A stretch of DNA of 35,699 nt. Source: Caenibacillus caldisaponilyticus (lineage in GTDB: Bacteria; Bacillota; Bacilli; Bacillales; Sporolactobacillaceae). Below the pieces are notes generated by a model. The model ran no database searches, was not told where the DNA came from, and saw only the letters and a program-made list of their open reading frames with translations. The translations under genes and the position numbers were made by a program. Where the stretch lies: contig NZ_BDDQ01000043.1 in NCBI RefSeq assembly GCF_002003465.1, forward strand, positions 1-35,699, in the 5' to 3' direction. Shown one piece after another: positions 17,094-25,826 of this stretch (position 1 is the first letter of the stretch; every line of letters begins with the position of its first letter).

Positions 17094-18863
17094 TCAAATT
17101 TTGAATTTCTCCGCCAACCCATTCAAATCATTGGCGAGCCGGCGCAGTGCTTGAGAAGCCGCTTCGATGTTTTCGATTTCTTTCAATTGCGTGCTCGTCG
17201 CTTCCACCGCTTTATGGGTATTTTCGGCGTTTTTGCCGGAAATCGTGCTGATCTCATTGACGGACGCCGAAACTTCTTCGACGCTGGCGGAAATTTCTTC
17301 AGAGGCGGCGGACACTTCTTGAATTTGCGCCGACACTTCTTCGGAAGCCTTGATGATTTGGGCGAAGGTCGATTGCGTTTCTTTGACGAGCCGCAGCGCT
17401 TCTTCTACATCTTCCTGGCTTTGCGCCATCTTCGACATGCTTTCTTCCGAAACCGCGTAAACGTCCCGGATGATGTCGGTGATTTTGTCGGCATTAGCCC
17501 GCGATTCTTCGGCCAGTTTTTTGACGTTTTCAGCGACGACGGCAAAACCTTTTCCGTGTTCGCCCGCTCGCGCCGCTTCAATGGCCGCGTTGAGCGCCAA
17601 CATGTTGGTCTGCTCGGCGATCTCCGTCAGGAATTCGACGATTTTGCCGATTTCATTCATTTTCTCGTTCAGCGTATGAATCGTGCGGTTGGTCATTTGC
17701 ACGGACTCGTTCGCCTTGGAAATCCCTTCATCGATGCTTTCAAGATAGGCATTTCCTTCTTTGGACAAATTGGAAGCTTTGACCGCCGTCTCGGCGACAT
17801 GGCCGGAATGTTCCGCGATTTTTTGCACCCCGGAGGCCGATTCTTCCATCGCCCGCAGCGATTCTTCGGTCATCGCATGCGCATCTTGGGATTTGTTGGC
17901 CACCTCGTCAATATGCCGGACGATGTTTTCGGAATACGAACGGTTTTTCGAGGCGTTTTCCGCCAAGGCGTCGGACGAGCGCGCCACTTCCTTCGTCGTC
18001 TCCATAATGCCCTTGATCAACTGCCGCAAATTCTCCACCATGTCATTGAAGGAACGAGACAGCTTCCCGATCTCATCGTTCGATTTGATTTCCAATTTTT
18101 CAAGCGACAAATCCCCTTCGGATATCCGGTCAGCCATTTTGACGACGGAACCCAACGGTTGCATGACCCGCCGGATGACCAAGAATATCAAGGAGATGAT
18201 CACGAGAACGGCAAGGAGACTGACAATTAATTGTTTGATCACGGCTTTGTTGATCTCGGATTTAATGTAATTGGCCGAATAATCGATGCCCAAAAGGCCG
18301 ACGGTCTTGCCGGCGCTGTCTTTTACGGGCGTGAAAACCGTGCGCCACGTACCGTACGGGTCTTTAAAAATGTCCGTGACGACCGGTTTGCCGGTCTTCA
18401 TCGCTTTTTTGGCGGCTTTGATATGGACGTCGGCCAAATTGTCGAACTTTTTGCCGGCGTGATAAATCGAGTTTAAGTTTTTCGTGTAAGCGATCGGAAC
18501 GACGCTGTTGTCATCGTTAACGACGCTGTTGTCATCGTTGGCCTTCCAGACGTAACTCCAGCTCATCACTTTTTGTTGTTTCATAATGTCGTCCAACACT
18601 TTTTGGACGTTTTTGAAGTTTTCATCTTTCTCGTTCGTGATCGCTTCGATCTGATCGGCAACGGAGCCGTCGAGCGAATAGGCGGTCAAAATGCCGACGC
18701 TTTCCAGCTCTTTTTTCAGGTCATTCGACATGGTCGCCTTTAAACTGGAGATGCTGGTCAAAATGACAAACACAAAACCGAGCAAAACGACGGGCAAAGC
18801 GATCAAAGCGATTTTGTTTTTTAAGGAAATGTCCTTAAACTTGGCTATGTTAAACTTTTTCAT
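17094..18863 (-). CDS. Methyl-accepting chemotaxis protein (Cache-type sensor)
   Basis: A 589-residue transmembrane chemoreceptor. TM1 lies at about 18-40, an extracellular ligand domain at about 41-205 with Cache-like features ([21 protein letters not shown]), TM2 at about 208-232, then HAMP and a long cytoplasmic coiled coil. The hairpin tip [20 protein letters not shown], which contacts CheA/CheW, is intact. The sensor region contains a perfect tandem duplication of seven codons (NDDNSVV twice). ATG 18863 was chosen over ATG 18869 because GAGGG abuts the latter. The gene starts 15 bp after the sodium:solute symporter gene, so it is probably the last gene of a three-gene operon and may sense a compound related to the transported solute (inference). 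Confidence 0.93.
   Translation of the reverse strand: MKKFNIAKFKDISLKNKIALIALPVVLLGFVFVILTSISSLKATMSNDLKKELESVGILTAYSLDGSVADQIEAITNEKDENFKNVQKVLDDIMKQQKVMSWSYVWKANDDNSVVNDDNSVVPIAYTKNLNSIYHAGKKFDNLADVHIKAAKKAMKTGKPVVTDIFKDPYGTWRTVFTPVKDSAGKTVGLLGIDYSANYIKSEINKAVIKQLIVSLLAVLVIISLIFLVIRRVMQPLGSVVKMADRISEGDLSLEKLEIKSNDEIGKLSRSFNDMVENLRQLIKGIMETTKEVARSSDALAENASKNRSYSENIVRHIDEVANKSQDAHAMTEESLRAMEESASGVQKIAEHSGHVAETAVKASNLSKEGNAYLESIDEGISKANESVQMTNRTIHTLNEKMNEIGKIVEFLTEIAEQTNMLALNAAIEAARAGEHGKGFAVVAENVKKLAEESRANADKITDIIRDVYAVSEESMSKMAQSQEDVEEALRLVKETQSTFAQIIKASEEVSAQIQEVSAASEEISASVEEVSASVNEISTISGKNAENTHKAVEATSTQLKEIENIEAASQALRRLANDLNGLAEKFKI
18498..18539. repeat. Perfect 21-bp tandem duplication in the chemoreceptor
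   Basis: The 21-mer beginning AACGACGCTGTTGTCATCG occurs twice in succession (18498-18518 and 18519-18539). It adds NDDNSVV to the extracellular sensor domain in frame. Perfect identity of the two copies indicates a recent slippage event. Confidence 0.95.
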
Positions 18864-18878
18864 CGTCATCCCTCTTTC

Positions 18879-20375
18879 TTAACTGATGGCTTCCGTCGTC
18901 CTTTCGGCGACATCCACGTCTTCATCGGATTTCCATTGCCTTTCAAACCGTTCGAGTTCTTCCGGCGTCGGTTTGAAAATCAACGAGGCAAGCAAAATGA
19001 CGATGCCCGAGACGACTACCCCGGAAATGCCGGGCAACTTCCACAGTTCAACCATTAACCCCCAGAGGCCATCCGAATCGGTCTTGGGAGCCGGCACGCC
19101 ATAAATGCTTGTGACGATGTAGTAGATCAAACCCGCACTGACGCTCAGCCAGACCGCTTTCGTGCTGATTCGTTTAACAAACGGGCCGAGGACGAGCGGC
19201 CAGAAAATGGTGACGAAAATGATGTCCCACGCCAGATAAGCGAGGTCGATCACCTTCTGGAAGGCGAGCGACAAAATGAGGCCGATCGCCGCGCTGATCG
19301 CGATCATCAGGCGGGAGACGAACAACAACGTTTTTTGCTCCGGCTTGCGATTGATAAAGTCCATATAAATGTTTTTCGTCCAAATTCCGGCCGAGGCGAG
19401 ATAACAAGCCGACAGCGTGGACATCCCCATGGCACCGAGGGCCGTCAGGAAAATGCCGGCGATGATCGGCGGGAAGTGGCCTTGGGCAAATTGCAACATC
19501 AACATCTCGGGATTGGCCGCATGGGGGAACAAGGTTTTGAACGCTTCGCCCAGGACACCCGGCATCCAGCTGATCGCGATGACGACCGTTCCGGCAATCA
19601 GCATGCTTTTATAAGCGACCTTCGGATTTTTCGCCGCTGCGACGCGCTGGCCGAGGTCGGCCGCCGGAATGTCGCCCAAAGCGAGCACCAGGTACAGCGA
19701 CCAGAACTCGTAGCCGCCGCGATGGACGAGCTTATGGATATCCCACCAATCCGAATGGAACGTTAAATCGTGATATTGGAACAACACGACGCCGACGATG
19801 CCCAAAATGCCGACGAGCGCGAGCAACCCTTGCACGACTTCGGTGTAAGCGACCGCCCACAGACCGCCGATGACGGAATACACCGCGGTGAGCAAAACGA
19901 ACAAAATGGCTGCCGGCACAAAATCGAGATGAAAAATGGTTTGGATGATGTAAGTGCCGCCGACGGTCAATGCCCCAGCATTGAAAAAGCCAAAGGCGAT
20001 GCCCATGACGACGCCGGTATAGGCGCCAAGTTTTTTGCTGGCAAAACGCAAGCCGTAGTAATCGGCGATCGTCCAGCCCTTCAGCCGGCGGAGCGGCTTC
20101 GTCCAAATGAGCGCCCCCAATACCATGCATGTGCCGAGCCCGGCCATCGTCGCCGTTCCCTCAAATCCGCCGGTCGTATACCCCGTTCCGACGGCCGCAA
20201 AGAAAAACGGCGCGGCGAGGAGCGCGGCGATCAAGCTCCCGGTCACGACGGGAAGCGGCATGCTCCAGCCGGCGACGATCAAATCTTCCGCCTTCTCCAC
20301 TCTCTGGTAGCCTTTAAAGCCGATGTAATAGATAAAACACAAATAGAGAACAAAAATAACCATAACCGTGACCAA
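18879..20375 (-). CDS. Sodium:solute symporter family permease
   Basis: A 498-residue, roughly 13-helix membrane protein of the SSS family (proline/pantothenate/sugar type). It shows the family's early VAGWSMPL segment, the GWTIADYYGLRFASKKLGA loop after the third helix, and the central GGLWAVAYTEVVQG block. The C-terminus is hydrophilic and acidic (about 470-498). The start is a TTG at 20375 with GGGAGGGA 7 nt upstream; the first in-frame ATG is four codons in and lacks correct spacing. It follows the SDR gene by 37 bp and precedes the chemoreceptor gene by 15 bp. The solute is unknown; pairing with an SDR suggests a polyol, sugar or hydroxy acid. Confidence 0.9.
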   Translation of the reverse strand: MVTVMVIFVLYLCFIYYIGFKGYQRVEKAEDLIVAGWSMPLPVVTGSLIAALLAAPFFFAAVGTGYTTGGFEGTATMAGLGTCMVLGALIWTKPLRRLKGWTIADYYGLRFASKKLGAYTGVVMGIAFGFFNAGALTVGGTYIIQTIFHLDFVPAAILFVLLTAVYSVIGGLWAVAYTEVVQGLLALVGILGIVGVVLFQYHDLTFHSDWWDIHKLVHRGGYEFWSLYLVLALGDIPAADLGQRVAAAKNPKVAYKSMLIAGTVVIAISWMPGVLGEAFKTLFPHAANPEMLMLQFAQGHFPPIIAGIFLTALGAMGMSTLSACYLASAGIWTKNIYMDFINRKPEQKTLLFVSRLMIAISAAIGLILSLAFQKVIDLAYLAWDIIFVTIFWPLVLGPFVKRISTKAVWLSVSAGLIYYIVTSIYGVPAPKTDSDGLWGLMVELWKLPGISGVVVSGIVILLASLIFKPTPEELERFERQWKSDEDVDVAERTTEAIS

Positions 20376-20412
20376 GGACAGTCCCTCCCGTCTGACATGC
20401 CGTCCATCCGAA

Positions 20413-21156
20413 TTAACCGTTCATGACGATGCCGCCGTTGGGCGTGAGCACTTGACCCGTATAAAAATCGCTGTCCGGTCCCGCCAGAAAGGCAACGGTT
20501 TTGGCGATTTCCCACGGTTCCGCCAATCGCTTCAACGGGTATTTTTTCGCCTCTTCCGCCTCGTAATCGGGGCCGAAATGTTTCAGCAGAGCCGTGCGCG
20601 TCCCGCTCGGCGCCACCGCGTTCACCAAAATGCGCGGCGCCCATTCGCGGGCGAGCGATTTGGTCAAGGCGATGATGCCGCCTTTTGCAGCCGAATAATG
20701 CGCGTACGACTCACACCCGAGCTGGCCGAGGTCCGAGGCGATGTTAATGATTTTTCCCCCTCCGTTTTTTTCCATGATCTTGATCGCTTCCCGGCAATTA
20801 TAGAAAGTGCCGTACAGATGAACTTTGATCATGCGGTCCCACATTTCATCGGTCATTTCGGTAATGCGGGCCGGTTGCGCGATGCCCGCGTTATTAACGA
20901 GGATATCGACCTTGCCGACCGTGTTTTTGATATGGGCGTACAACGCTTGAACCTGACCGGAATCCGAAACGTCGCTTGGGTAGGCGTCGGCCGACCACCC
21001 TTGCTTCAGAAGTTCATTTTTGAAACGCTCGGCCTCTTCGCGATGGATATCATTAATGACGACGTGGGCGCCGAGCCGCGCGAGCTCTTCCGCGATCGCT
21101 CGACCGATGCCGCTCGCCGCCCCGGTCACGACAGCACACTTATCTTTTAGAATCAT
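20413..21156 (-). CDS. SDR-family NAD(P)-dependent oxidoreductase
   Basis: A 247-residue classical short-chain dehydrogenase/reductase. The cofactor motif TGAASGIG is at residues 11-18 and NNAG at 88-91. The catalytic serine is probably S141, with Y154 and K158 in HYSAAKGG. Length and motifs match FabG/glucose-dehydrogenase-like enzymes; the substrate cannot be fixed. D36 in the VVIND region after the second strand favours NAD over NADP. The start at 21156 is fixed by AAAGGAG 7 nt upstream. It is the first gene of an operon with the symporter and chemoreceptor. A sigma-D-type GCCGATAT element lies 40 bp upstream. Confidence 0.92.
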   Translation of the reverse strand: MILKDKCAVVTGAASGIGRAIAEELARLGAHVVINDIHREEAERFKNELLKQGWSADAYPSDVSDSGQVQALYAHIKNTVGKVDILVNNAGIAQPARITEMTDEMWDRMIKVHLYGTFYNCREAIKIMEKNGGGKIINIASDLGQLGCESYAHYSAAKGGIIALTKSLAREWAPRILVNAVAPSGTRTALLKHFGPDYEAEEAKKYPLKRLAEPWEIAKTVAFLAGPDSDFYTGQVLTPNGGIVMNG

Positions 21157-21195
21157 CTGGATGCTCCTTTCCGACCCAAAGTCCACACAACCCTA

Positions 21196-21203
21196 ATATC
21201 GGC
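21196..21203 (-). promoter_or_regulatory. Sigma-D (motility) -10 element before the SDR operon
   Basis: The minus strand reads GCCGATAT, the complete B. subtilis sigma-D -10 consensus. It is placed to give a leader of about 33 nt before the SDR start codon. The -35 TAAA consensus is not matched at 14-16 bp (TCAT or CATT there). The assignment is supported by the chemoreceptor gene in the operon. Confidence 0.6.
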
Positions 21204-21831
21204 ATTTTGTTTCTTCAAATGAAGGAAACGAAGGGGGCTCAATGAAGATCGGTACAATTTGACCGGGTCTTTTGTATTAGTGCGTCCCGTCAAAGCCAAC
21301 CTTTTGGCTGTGTGAGGCGGAAACGGCAGCTTGCAGCACCACGGAAGGATGCCTGTCCGCGTACCAATAGGAAAGATCACGGTGTGCGGCGATCCCTTTC
21401 ATCGGTGATGAGCGCCTTATGGGCATAAAAGTGAACGGCCTCAAGAGGTTTAAAAGCATCGAAAACGGAAAGGCGGCGGATGGTGGCGGAAACGCGGGAA
21501 GCGGAACGGCCTGAAACGCTGCCATCCTCGGCGCATTTGCCGCAGCAATGGCACAGCGCCGATAACAATAAAAAACGGCTCCTCCCGCTAAGGTCGGGAG
21601 GAACCGCGCGATCGCGACCGTTTTTTGACAGCAAATGTTCGGCTTGACATTTCTCTATCATTTTCGAAGCAATCGCCCATCTGGGGCGTGATCACAGGGA
21701 TCGGCCGCGTTGGGCGCTTGAACGGCTCTTTTTCGGCTCAGACGGAAAAATGCGCCGTCCGTTGACAAGCCACGATGATTCATCATCGGCAATGTCCGGC
21801 CTGCTCTGAGCATGAAACTTGTAAAAGACGG
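21204..21831. other. Intergenic region between the SDR operon and pirin gene
   Basis: About 630 bp hold the terminator at 21570-21606 and short minus-strand stretches that look protein-like in two frames (about 21377-21540 and 21277-21400) without start sites or a recognisable family. They may be remnants of a lost gene. No RNA gene was recognised. Confidence 0.35.
21570..21606 (-). terminator. Intrinsic terminator downstream of the pirin gene
   Basis: On the minus strand CGGTTCCTCCCG pairs with CGGGAGGAGCCG (one mismatch, 7-nt loop) and is followed by TTTTTTATTG. It lies about 225 bp past the pirin gene stop; the long gap leaves room for a lost small gene. Confidence 0.75.
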
Positions 21832-22707
21832 TCATTTCGCTTCCGGGCCGAATTTCCCATCGCGGAAATCCTGGAAGGCCTGTCTGATCTCTTCCATGGT
21901 ATTCATGACGAACGGCCCGTAAGCCACCACGTCCTCCTTGATCGGTTTTCCCGAATAGACAAGGATTTTCGCCCGGCTATTGGCCTTTATAAACAATTCG
22001 CTGTCGGTGTCGTCCGATCCGTCTTCCTTATAGGTCAGCAATGCCGCATCGGTCTTCATCAAAGCGACGCGCTGGCGGCCCAGTTCCAGTTCGCCGGAGA
22101 GGACGTACGCGAACGCGTTATGGCTTTCCGGCAGGCGATGGATAAATGTCGCGCCTTTGGACAGAGAAATTTCCGCCATCGTAAACGGAACGAGCGCTTG
22201 CAACGGGCCTTGGACGCCGGCCAGATTTCCGGCATAAACCCGCAGCGATCCCCCTTCAAAAGACACGACGGGGACATTTTCGACAAAGATATCTTGATAA
22301 GACAGCGCACTCTTTTTCAAGGCTTTGGGAAGATTCACCCACAATTGCAGCGTATGAATGAGATCGTCATCGACCGCTTCCTCCGCGTGCCTGGCCGCCC
22401 ATCCTGCGTTCATGTACTGGACGTCGCCCGCTTCCAAGATCGAGCGGCCGCCGCCATTGTCAATGTGCTCCAGCCGGCCGTCGATGACGTAGGTGACGGT
22501 CTGAAAACCGCGGTGGGGATGATCGGGGAACGTCCCGCGTTTAAACCAATCCTCCGCCATCAAAATAAAGGGATCAAACTCCCGCCAACGGTCCGGAGGC
22601 AAGACGAAGCCTTGCTGAACATGGGGATAACCGTTGTTGACGTATTTCACTCGCCAGTGGTCTCTCACTTCTCTATGGAAAACCGAGTGGTTTTCTTTAA
22701 GTTCCAT
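21832..22707 (-). CDS. Pirin family protein
   Basis: A 291-residue bicupin. The N-terminal cupin carries the pirin metal ligands: H63 and H65 in FPDHPHRGFQTVTYVIDG, and H107 and E109 in ARHAEE. The second half matches the Pirin_C domain with YGPFVMNTMEEI near the end. Some bacterial pirins have quercetinase activity, others act as regulators; which applies here is unknown. The start at 22707 is set by AAAGGGGAG 6 nt upstream. It is divergent from an HxlR-family regulator gene; the shared upstream region contains a TATAAT hexamer and repeated GAAGTA elements, suggesting control by that regulator. Confidence 0.92.
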   Translation of the reverse strand: MELKENHSVFHREVRDHWRVKYVNNGYPHVQQGFVLPPDRWREFDPFILMAEDWFKRGTFPDHPHRGFQTVTYVIDGRLEHIDNGGGRSILEAGDVQYMNAGWAARHAEEAVDDDLIHTLQLWVNLPKALKKSALSYQDIFVENVPVVSFEGGSLRVYAGNLAGVQGPLQALVPFTMAEISLSKGATFIHRLPESHNAFAYVLSGELELGRQRVALMKTDAALLTYKEDGSDDTDSELFIKANSRAKILVYSGKPIKEDVVAYGPFVMNTMEEIRQAFQDFRDGKFGPEAK

Positions 22708-22930
22708 ATCTGACTCCCCTTTGCCCGTTTTTGTTTCAGGGACTTTGCCAACGAATAGCAACCGTCTGACGAAGGCGTGAATGGCATGGCCCGCTGTCCA
22801 TTCGTATGAATCTGGACCGCGCGGCCGGAATGGGCTCTTCATTCATCCTCTGCCGCATCGCATCGATATGACGAGAGGACGCGCCATGCCCAGCTCTTCC
22901 ATTTCTTTATCATTATGCTACAAAAGTTCT

Positions 22931-22936
22931 ATTATA
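22931..22936 (-). promoter_or_regulatory. -10 hexamer of the pirin promoter
   Basis: A perfect TATAAT on the minus strand, with no recognisable -35 at 17 bp. The -35 zone is occupied by TACTTC elements that repeat 22 bp apart. Confidence 0.5.
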
Positions 22937-22937
22937 A

Positions 22938-22979
22938 GAAGTAGTTACATGAAAGATAGGAAGTACATAAAAAGATACT
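22938..22979. promoter_or_regulatory. Candidate operator in the pirin/HxlR divergent region
   Basis: GAAGTA occurs at 22938-22943 and 22960-22965, exactly 22 bp apart (two helical turns). The second copy is also part of the dyad AGTA-N10-TACT (22962-22979). TACT/AGTA half-sites are used by HxlR-family repressors such as YodB, though there with a 7-bp spacer and the opposite orientation. The site overlaps the -10 to -35 region of the pirin promoter and lies just before the regulator's ribosome binding site. Confidence 0.4.
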
Positions 22980-23000
22980 ATTGGACTGGAGGCGATGTTT

Positions 23001-23381
23001 ATGCAGAAAAATCCGGAGCAATGCCAAGTCGTGGTCGCTTTGGACATGATTGTCGGAAAGTGGAAACCGATGATTTTGCTTTATCTGATGAACGAAGGCA
23101 CGAAGCGGTTCAGCGAGCTGAAGCGTTTGTTGCCCGACATTACCCCGCGCATGCTGACGTTGCAGCTTCGCGAGTTGGAAGCCCATGACATCATCGAACG
23201 AAAGGTATATCCCGAAGTGCCGCCAAGAGTCGAATACAGCATGACCGAGTACGGAAGAACGCTGGAACCCATATTAGAAGCGATGCATGAATGGGGAAAG
23301 GCCCATTTGGAGCACATGAAAGCGAAGCATGCCCGGCAATCGGAAGGCGTTGCCGACCCGTCCGGAAAAAGCGGCCGTTGA
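23001..23381 (+). CDS. HxlR-family winged-helix transcriptional regulator
   Basis: A 126-residue MarR-like regulator of the HxlR family. The diagnostic N-terminal block C-x(8)-I-V-G-K-W-K-P begins at C8, followed by the winged helix with FSELKRLLPDITPRMLTLQL as the recognition region and YSMTEYGRTLEPIL near the end. C8 is the only cysteine and sits where YodB-type sensors have their redox-active cysteine, so thiol or quinone sensing is possible (inference). The second ATG (23001) was chosen because GGAGG is 8 nt upstream; an ATG at 22995 is only 2 nt from it. The last 20 residues are hydrophilic and probably disordered. It is divergent from the pirin gene, its likely target. Confidence 0.9.
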   Translation: MQKNPEQCQVVVALDMIVGKWKPMILLYLMNEGTKRFSELKRLLPDITPRMLTLQLRELEAHDIIERKVYPEVPPRVEYSMTEYGRTLEPILEAMHEWGKAHLEHMKAKHARQSEGVADPSGKSGR

Positions 23382-23709
23382 TGGAAAAGCCCGTACGAAA
23401 AATGCCGACCAAAAACGGCGGACGCATCAAGATAAGAACATTTAGCCCGGAAAACCATGATGGGATTCATCGCCCGCCGACCGGACTTCCGAAGGCGTTG
23501 TAAAAAAACATAAAAAACCCCGGCAATGCCGGGCGAAGGAAGCGCCATCCGGCATCCCGGGGTTTTGCGGTTTTTCAAAGGCCGCTGGGCAAAAGGCGGT
23601 GATATCCGCTTGGTTGGAAACGCCGCAAGCCCGGCAGCCGGATCGTTTCAATGGAACGAAAGGAATTATAGACATGCTTGTAACGGCCGGTTAAACGGCC
23701 GTTTAATAT
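23382..23709. other. Intergenic region between convergent genes
   Basis: Besides the bidirectional terminator it contains a perfect 16-bp palindrome TTAAACGGCCGTTTAA (23691-23706) directly after the chemoreceptor stop. This can form a short stem but lacks a T run. No gene was seen. Confidence 0.5.
23514..23566. terminator. Bidirectional terminator between HxlR and chemoreceptor genes
   Basis: AAAACCCCGG and ATGCCGG on the left (23514-23532, with a 2-nt bulge) pair with CCGGCAT and CCGGGGTTTT on the right (23549-23566, with a 1-nt bulge). T runs occur in both directions. It separates convergent genes. Confidence 0.8.
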
Positions 23710-25419
23710 TTATAATCTGAAAATCTGAACGACAAAGCGCAAGTCTTCGGCGAGTTTCGCCAAATTGTCGGCGCTCGCCTTCATTTCCTGGGCGATGCTG
23801 CTCGTTTCCTCAACCGAAGCGGCTGTCTGCTCAATACCGGCGGAAGATGATTCGGCCACCGAAGCGATACTTTCGATCGCTTGCGCCACTTTTTTGCCGT
23901 TTTCATTCATCTCGGACAGGCTTTCGGTCATGGCCTTGATGTTTCCGACCATGTCATCGATGCGTTTTTTGATCGTTTCAAAGGCAACACCGGTTTCTTT
24001 CATTTGGCTCATGCCGAGATCGACTTGAGCATGGCCGGTTTGCAGCGATTCGCTGACGGCTTTCGATTCTTTTTGAATGCCGACGACGATCCCGCTGATT
24101 TCGGCCACCGATTTGGAAACTTCATCGGATAGTTTGCGGATTTCATCGGCGACGACGGCGAACCCTTTGCCGTGTTCTCCTGCCCGCGCCGCTTCAATCG
24201 CCGCGTTTAAAGCCAACAAATTCGTCTGCTCGGCAATTTCGCGAATGACCTGCCCAAGCTTCGAAATTTGTCGAGACTGTTCCTCCAGCGCTCCGACTCT
24301 GGCCACGGCTTCTTTGACCACATCATAAATCGCTTTGGTCTGCGACAAGGAGCGGTCGATCAACTCGGCGCCTTTCTCGGTGATGGCCATGATTTCTTCG
24401 GATGACGCGCGCATCGTTTCGCCATTTTTCGACTCATGGTCAACCCTGTCCATAAAGCGGGAGACAAACCCGGCGGCCTCTGTCGTCGAATTGGCCTGCT
24501 TTTCGGCGCCGGATGTCAGCTCCTGCATCGTGGCGGCGATTTGCTGGCTGGCTGCGCTGACCTCTTCGACGGATGCCGCAAGCTCCTCGCTGTTTTGCGC
24601 CAATCTTTCGGACGCATCGCCGATTTCTTTGATGATGTTTCGCAAAGCGCCGCTCATCGTGTTCATGGAAGACGCCAAAGCGCCGATTTCGTCTTTGCCG
24701 TCATAATCGATCGGCTTGACCGTCAAATTGCCGCTCGTGATTTCATCGACCAGGCCGACCACCGCTTTAAAAGCTTTTTGAACGGAACGGTTGACGAAAT
24801 AGATGATGACGCTGCCCAAAATCGCACAGATCAGCACCGCGACAACCAATAATATGGCGGTATTCGCGAAGCTTTTCTTCGCGACGTGGCCGGCCGTATC
24901 CATTTCTTTATTTAACGATTGCCGCAATTTTTCCAGCAAGTCCACCGTCTGGGTTCTCAATTGTTCGGTATTTTGCCGATACCCCATCGCTTTGGACTCA
25001 TCGCCGTTTTTAACCGCCGTAACGATTTCGGATAAAAACAAATCGTTCACCGTTTTATGGTTACGGATGACGGTCTTAAATACCCCTTTTTGTTGTTTGG
25101 TTTTCAAGGCCGGTTGGACCTTTTTGGCCAGATCATTGAACTGTTTTTGAATATCTTGGAATTCCTTAATTTTTGACGGATCTCTGTCATTCAAGTAATC
25201 GGCGATCCGAACATCTTGGGCGCGAAAGAGGGAAGCCATTTCGGTGATATCGACCGCATACTGGCTTTGGCGATCAAAAGCGTCGAGCTTTTGTTGACCG
25301 ATATACAAAAAGACGTAGATGACGGCGGTCGCGATGACGAACAGCAAAATCGTCACGCCATAAGACAAACCGTACTTCATGCCTAATTTCATATTTTTTA
25401 AGCGGAATTTTTCCCACAT
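23710..25419 (-). CDS. Methyl-accepting chemotaxis protein (4HB-type sensor)
   Basis: A 569-residue chemoreceptor. After a basic N-terminus ([17 protein letters not shown]), TM1 lies at about 15-38, an alpha-helical extracellular domain of about 150 residues resembles the four-helix-bundle 4HB_MCP type, TM2 lies at about 192-215, then HAMP and the signalling coiled coil. The conserved tip [20 protein letters not shown] is intact. The start at 25419 has AAAGGGGAT 7 nt upstream; an upstream in-frame ATG at 25557 lacks one. A sigma-D-like promoter lies about 130 bp upstream. It stands alone, with no neighbouring che genes in the window. Confidence 0.92.
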   Translation of the reverse strand: MWEKFRLKNMKLGMKYGLSYGVTILLFVIATAVIYVFLYIGQQKLDAFDRQSQYAVDITEMASLFRAQDVRIADYLNDRDPSKIKEFQDIQKQFNDLAKKVQPALKTKQQKGVFKTVIRNHKTVNDLFLSEIVTAVKNGDESKAMGYRQNTEQLRTQTVDLLEKLRQSLNKEMDTAGHVAKKSFANTAILLVVAVLICAILGSVIIYFVNRSVQKAFKAVVGLVDEITSGNLTVKPIDYDGKDEIGALASSMNTMSGALRNIIKEIGDASERLAQNSEELAASVEEVSAASQQIAATMQELTSGAEKQANSTTEAAGFVSRFMDRVDHESKNGETMRASSEEIMAITEKGAELIDRSLSQTKAIYDVVKEAVARVGALEEQSRQISKLGQVIREIAEQTNLLALNAAIEAARAGEHGKGFAVVADEIRKLSDEVSKSVAEISGIVVGIQKESKAVSESLQTGHAQVDLGMSQMKETGVAFETIKKRIDDMVGNIKAMTESLSEMNENGKKVAQAIESIASVAESSSAGIEQTAASVEETSSIAQEMKASADNLAKLAEDLRFVVQIFRL

Positions 25420-25547
25420 AACGCAATCCCCTTTACCAACGAATCGTCTTATTTTTAGAAATGCCTTTCCTTGAAGATGAGAGAACGTGATGAGCGGGAG
25501 GATCCAATGCGTCAATAGGTCAGCCGAATCATTCTTTCCATACTCAT

Positions 25548-25572
25548 TTATCGGCACAATCTCCTAGTTTTA
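25548..25572 (-). promoter_or_regulatory. Sigma-D-like promoter of the second chemoreceptor
   Basis: The minus strand reads TAAA (25569-25572), 13 bp, then GCCGATAA (25548-25555), 7 of 8 matches to the sigma-D -10 consensus GCCGATAT. The spacer is shorter than the usual 15 bp. The predicted leader is about 120 nt. Confidence 0.5.
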
Positions 25573-25826
25573 CAAGTGGGAGAATAGTAAAATCTTCTCA
25601 TTAAAATTAAAACATATATTAAGAATGTAAAAATGAGTCTTAAAATATTAGGCCAAAGCCTAAACCGATCTCACGGATTCAGAAATCCCTGCACATCCTT
25701 CATCATCTTAATTCTATTTATGAAAACTAGCAGTGGCTTTTATCTCTCTCATCTGCGCATCGTCCGCGAGTTGAACCTAAAATAGAGAGCGCGGACAGCA
25801 AAAGCGGCGGATTCCTTGAGCAACCG
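25573..25826. other. AT-rich intergenic region
   Basis: Clearly more AT-rich than the flanking chemoreceptor gene. It contains GTCCGCG/CGCGGAC arms (25762-25768 and 25790-25796), a possible stem with a 21-nt loop, about 30 bp after the end of the cyclodeaminase pseudogene, without a clean T run. No gene was seen. Confidence 0.4.

Noticed and set aside
16749-18230. Plus-strand open frame of 493 codons running from rarD into the chemoreceptor
   Set aside because: It is antisense to the conserved signalling domain of the chemoreceptor, crosses the rarD terminators and has a repetitive F/R/H-rich composition typical of a mirror frame.
21775-22713. Plus-strand open frame of 312 codons over the pirin gene
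   Set aside because: It is the mirror of the pirin gene, which has intact metal ligands and a good ribosome binding site.
23691-23706. Perfect 16-bp palindrome TTAAACGGCCGTTTAA as a possible operator
   Set aside because: It lies directly after the stop of a convergent gene rather than in a promoter; it may only be a weak terminator stem, and no T run follows.
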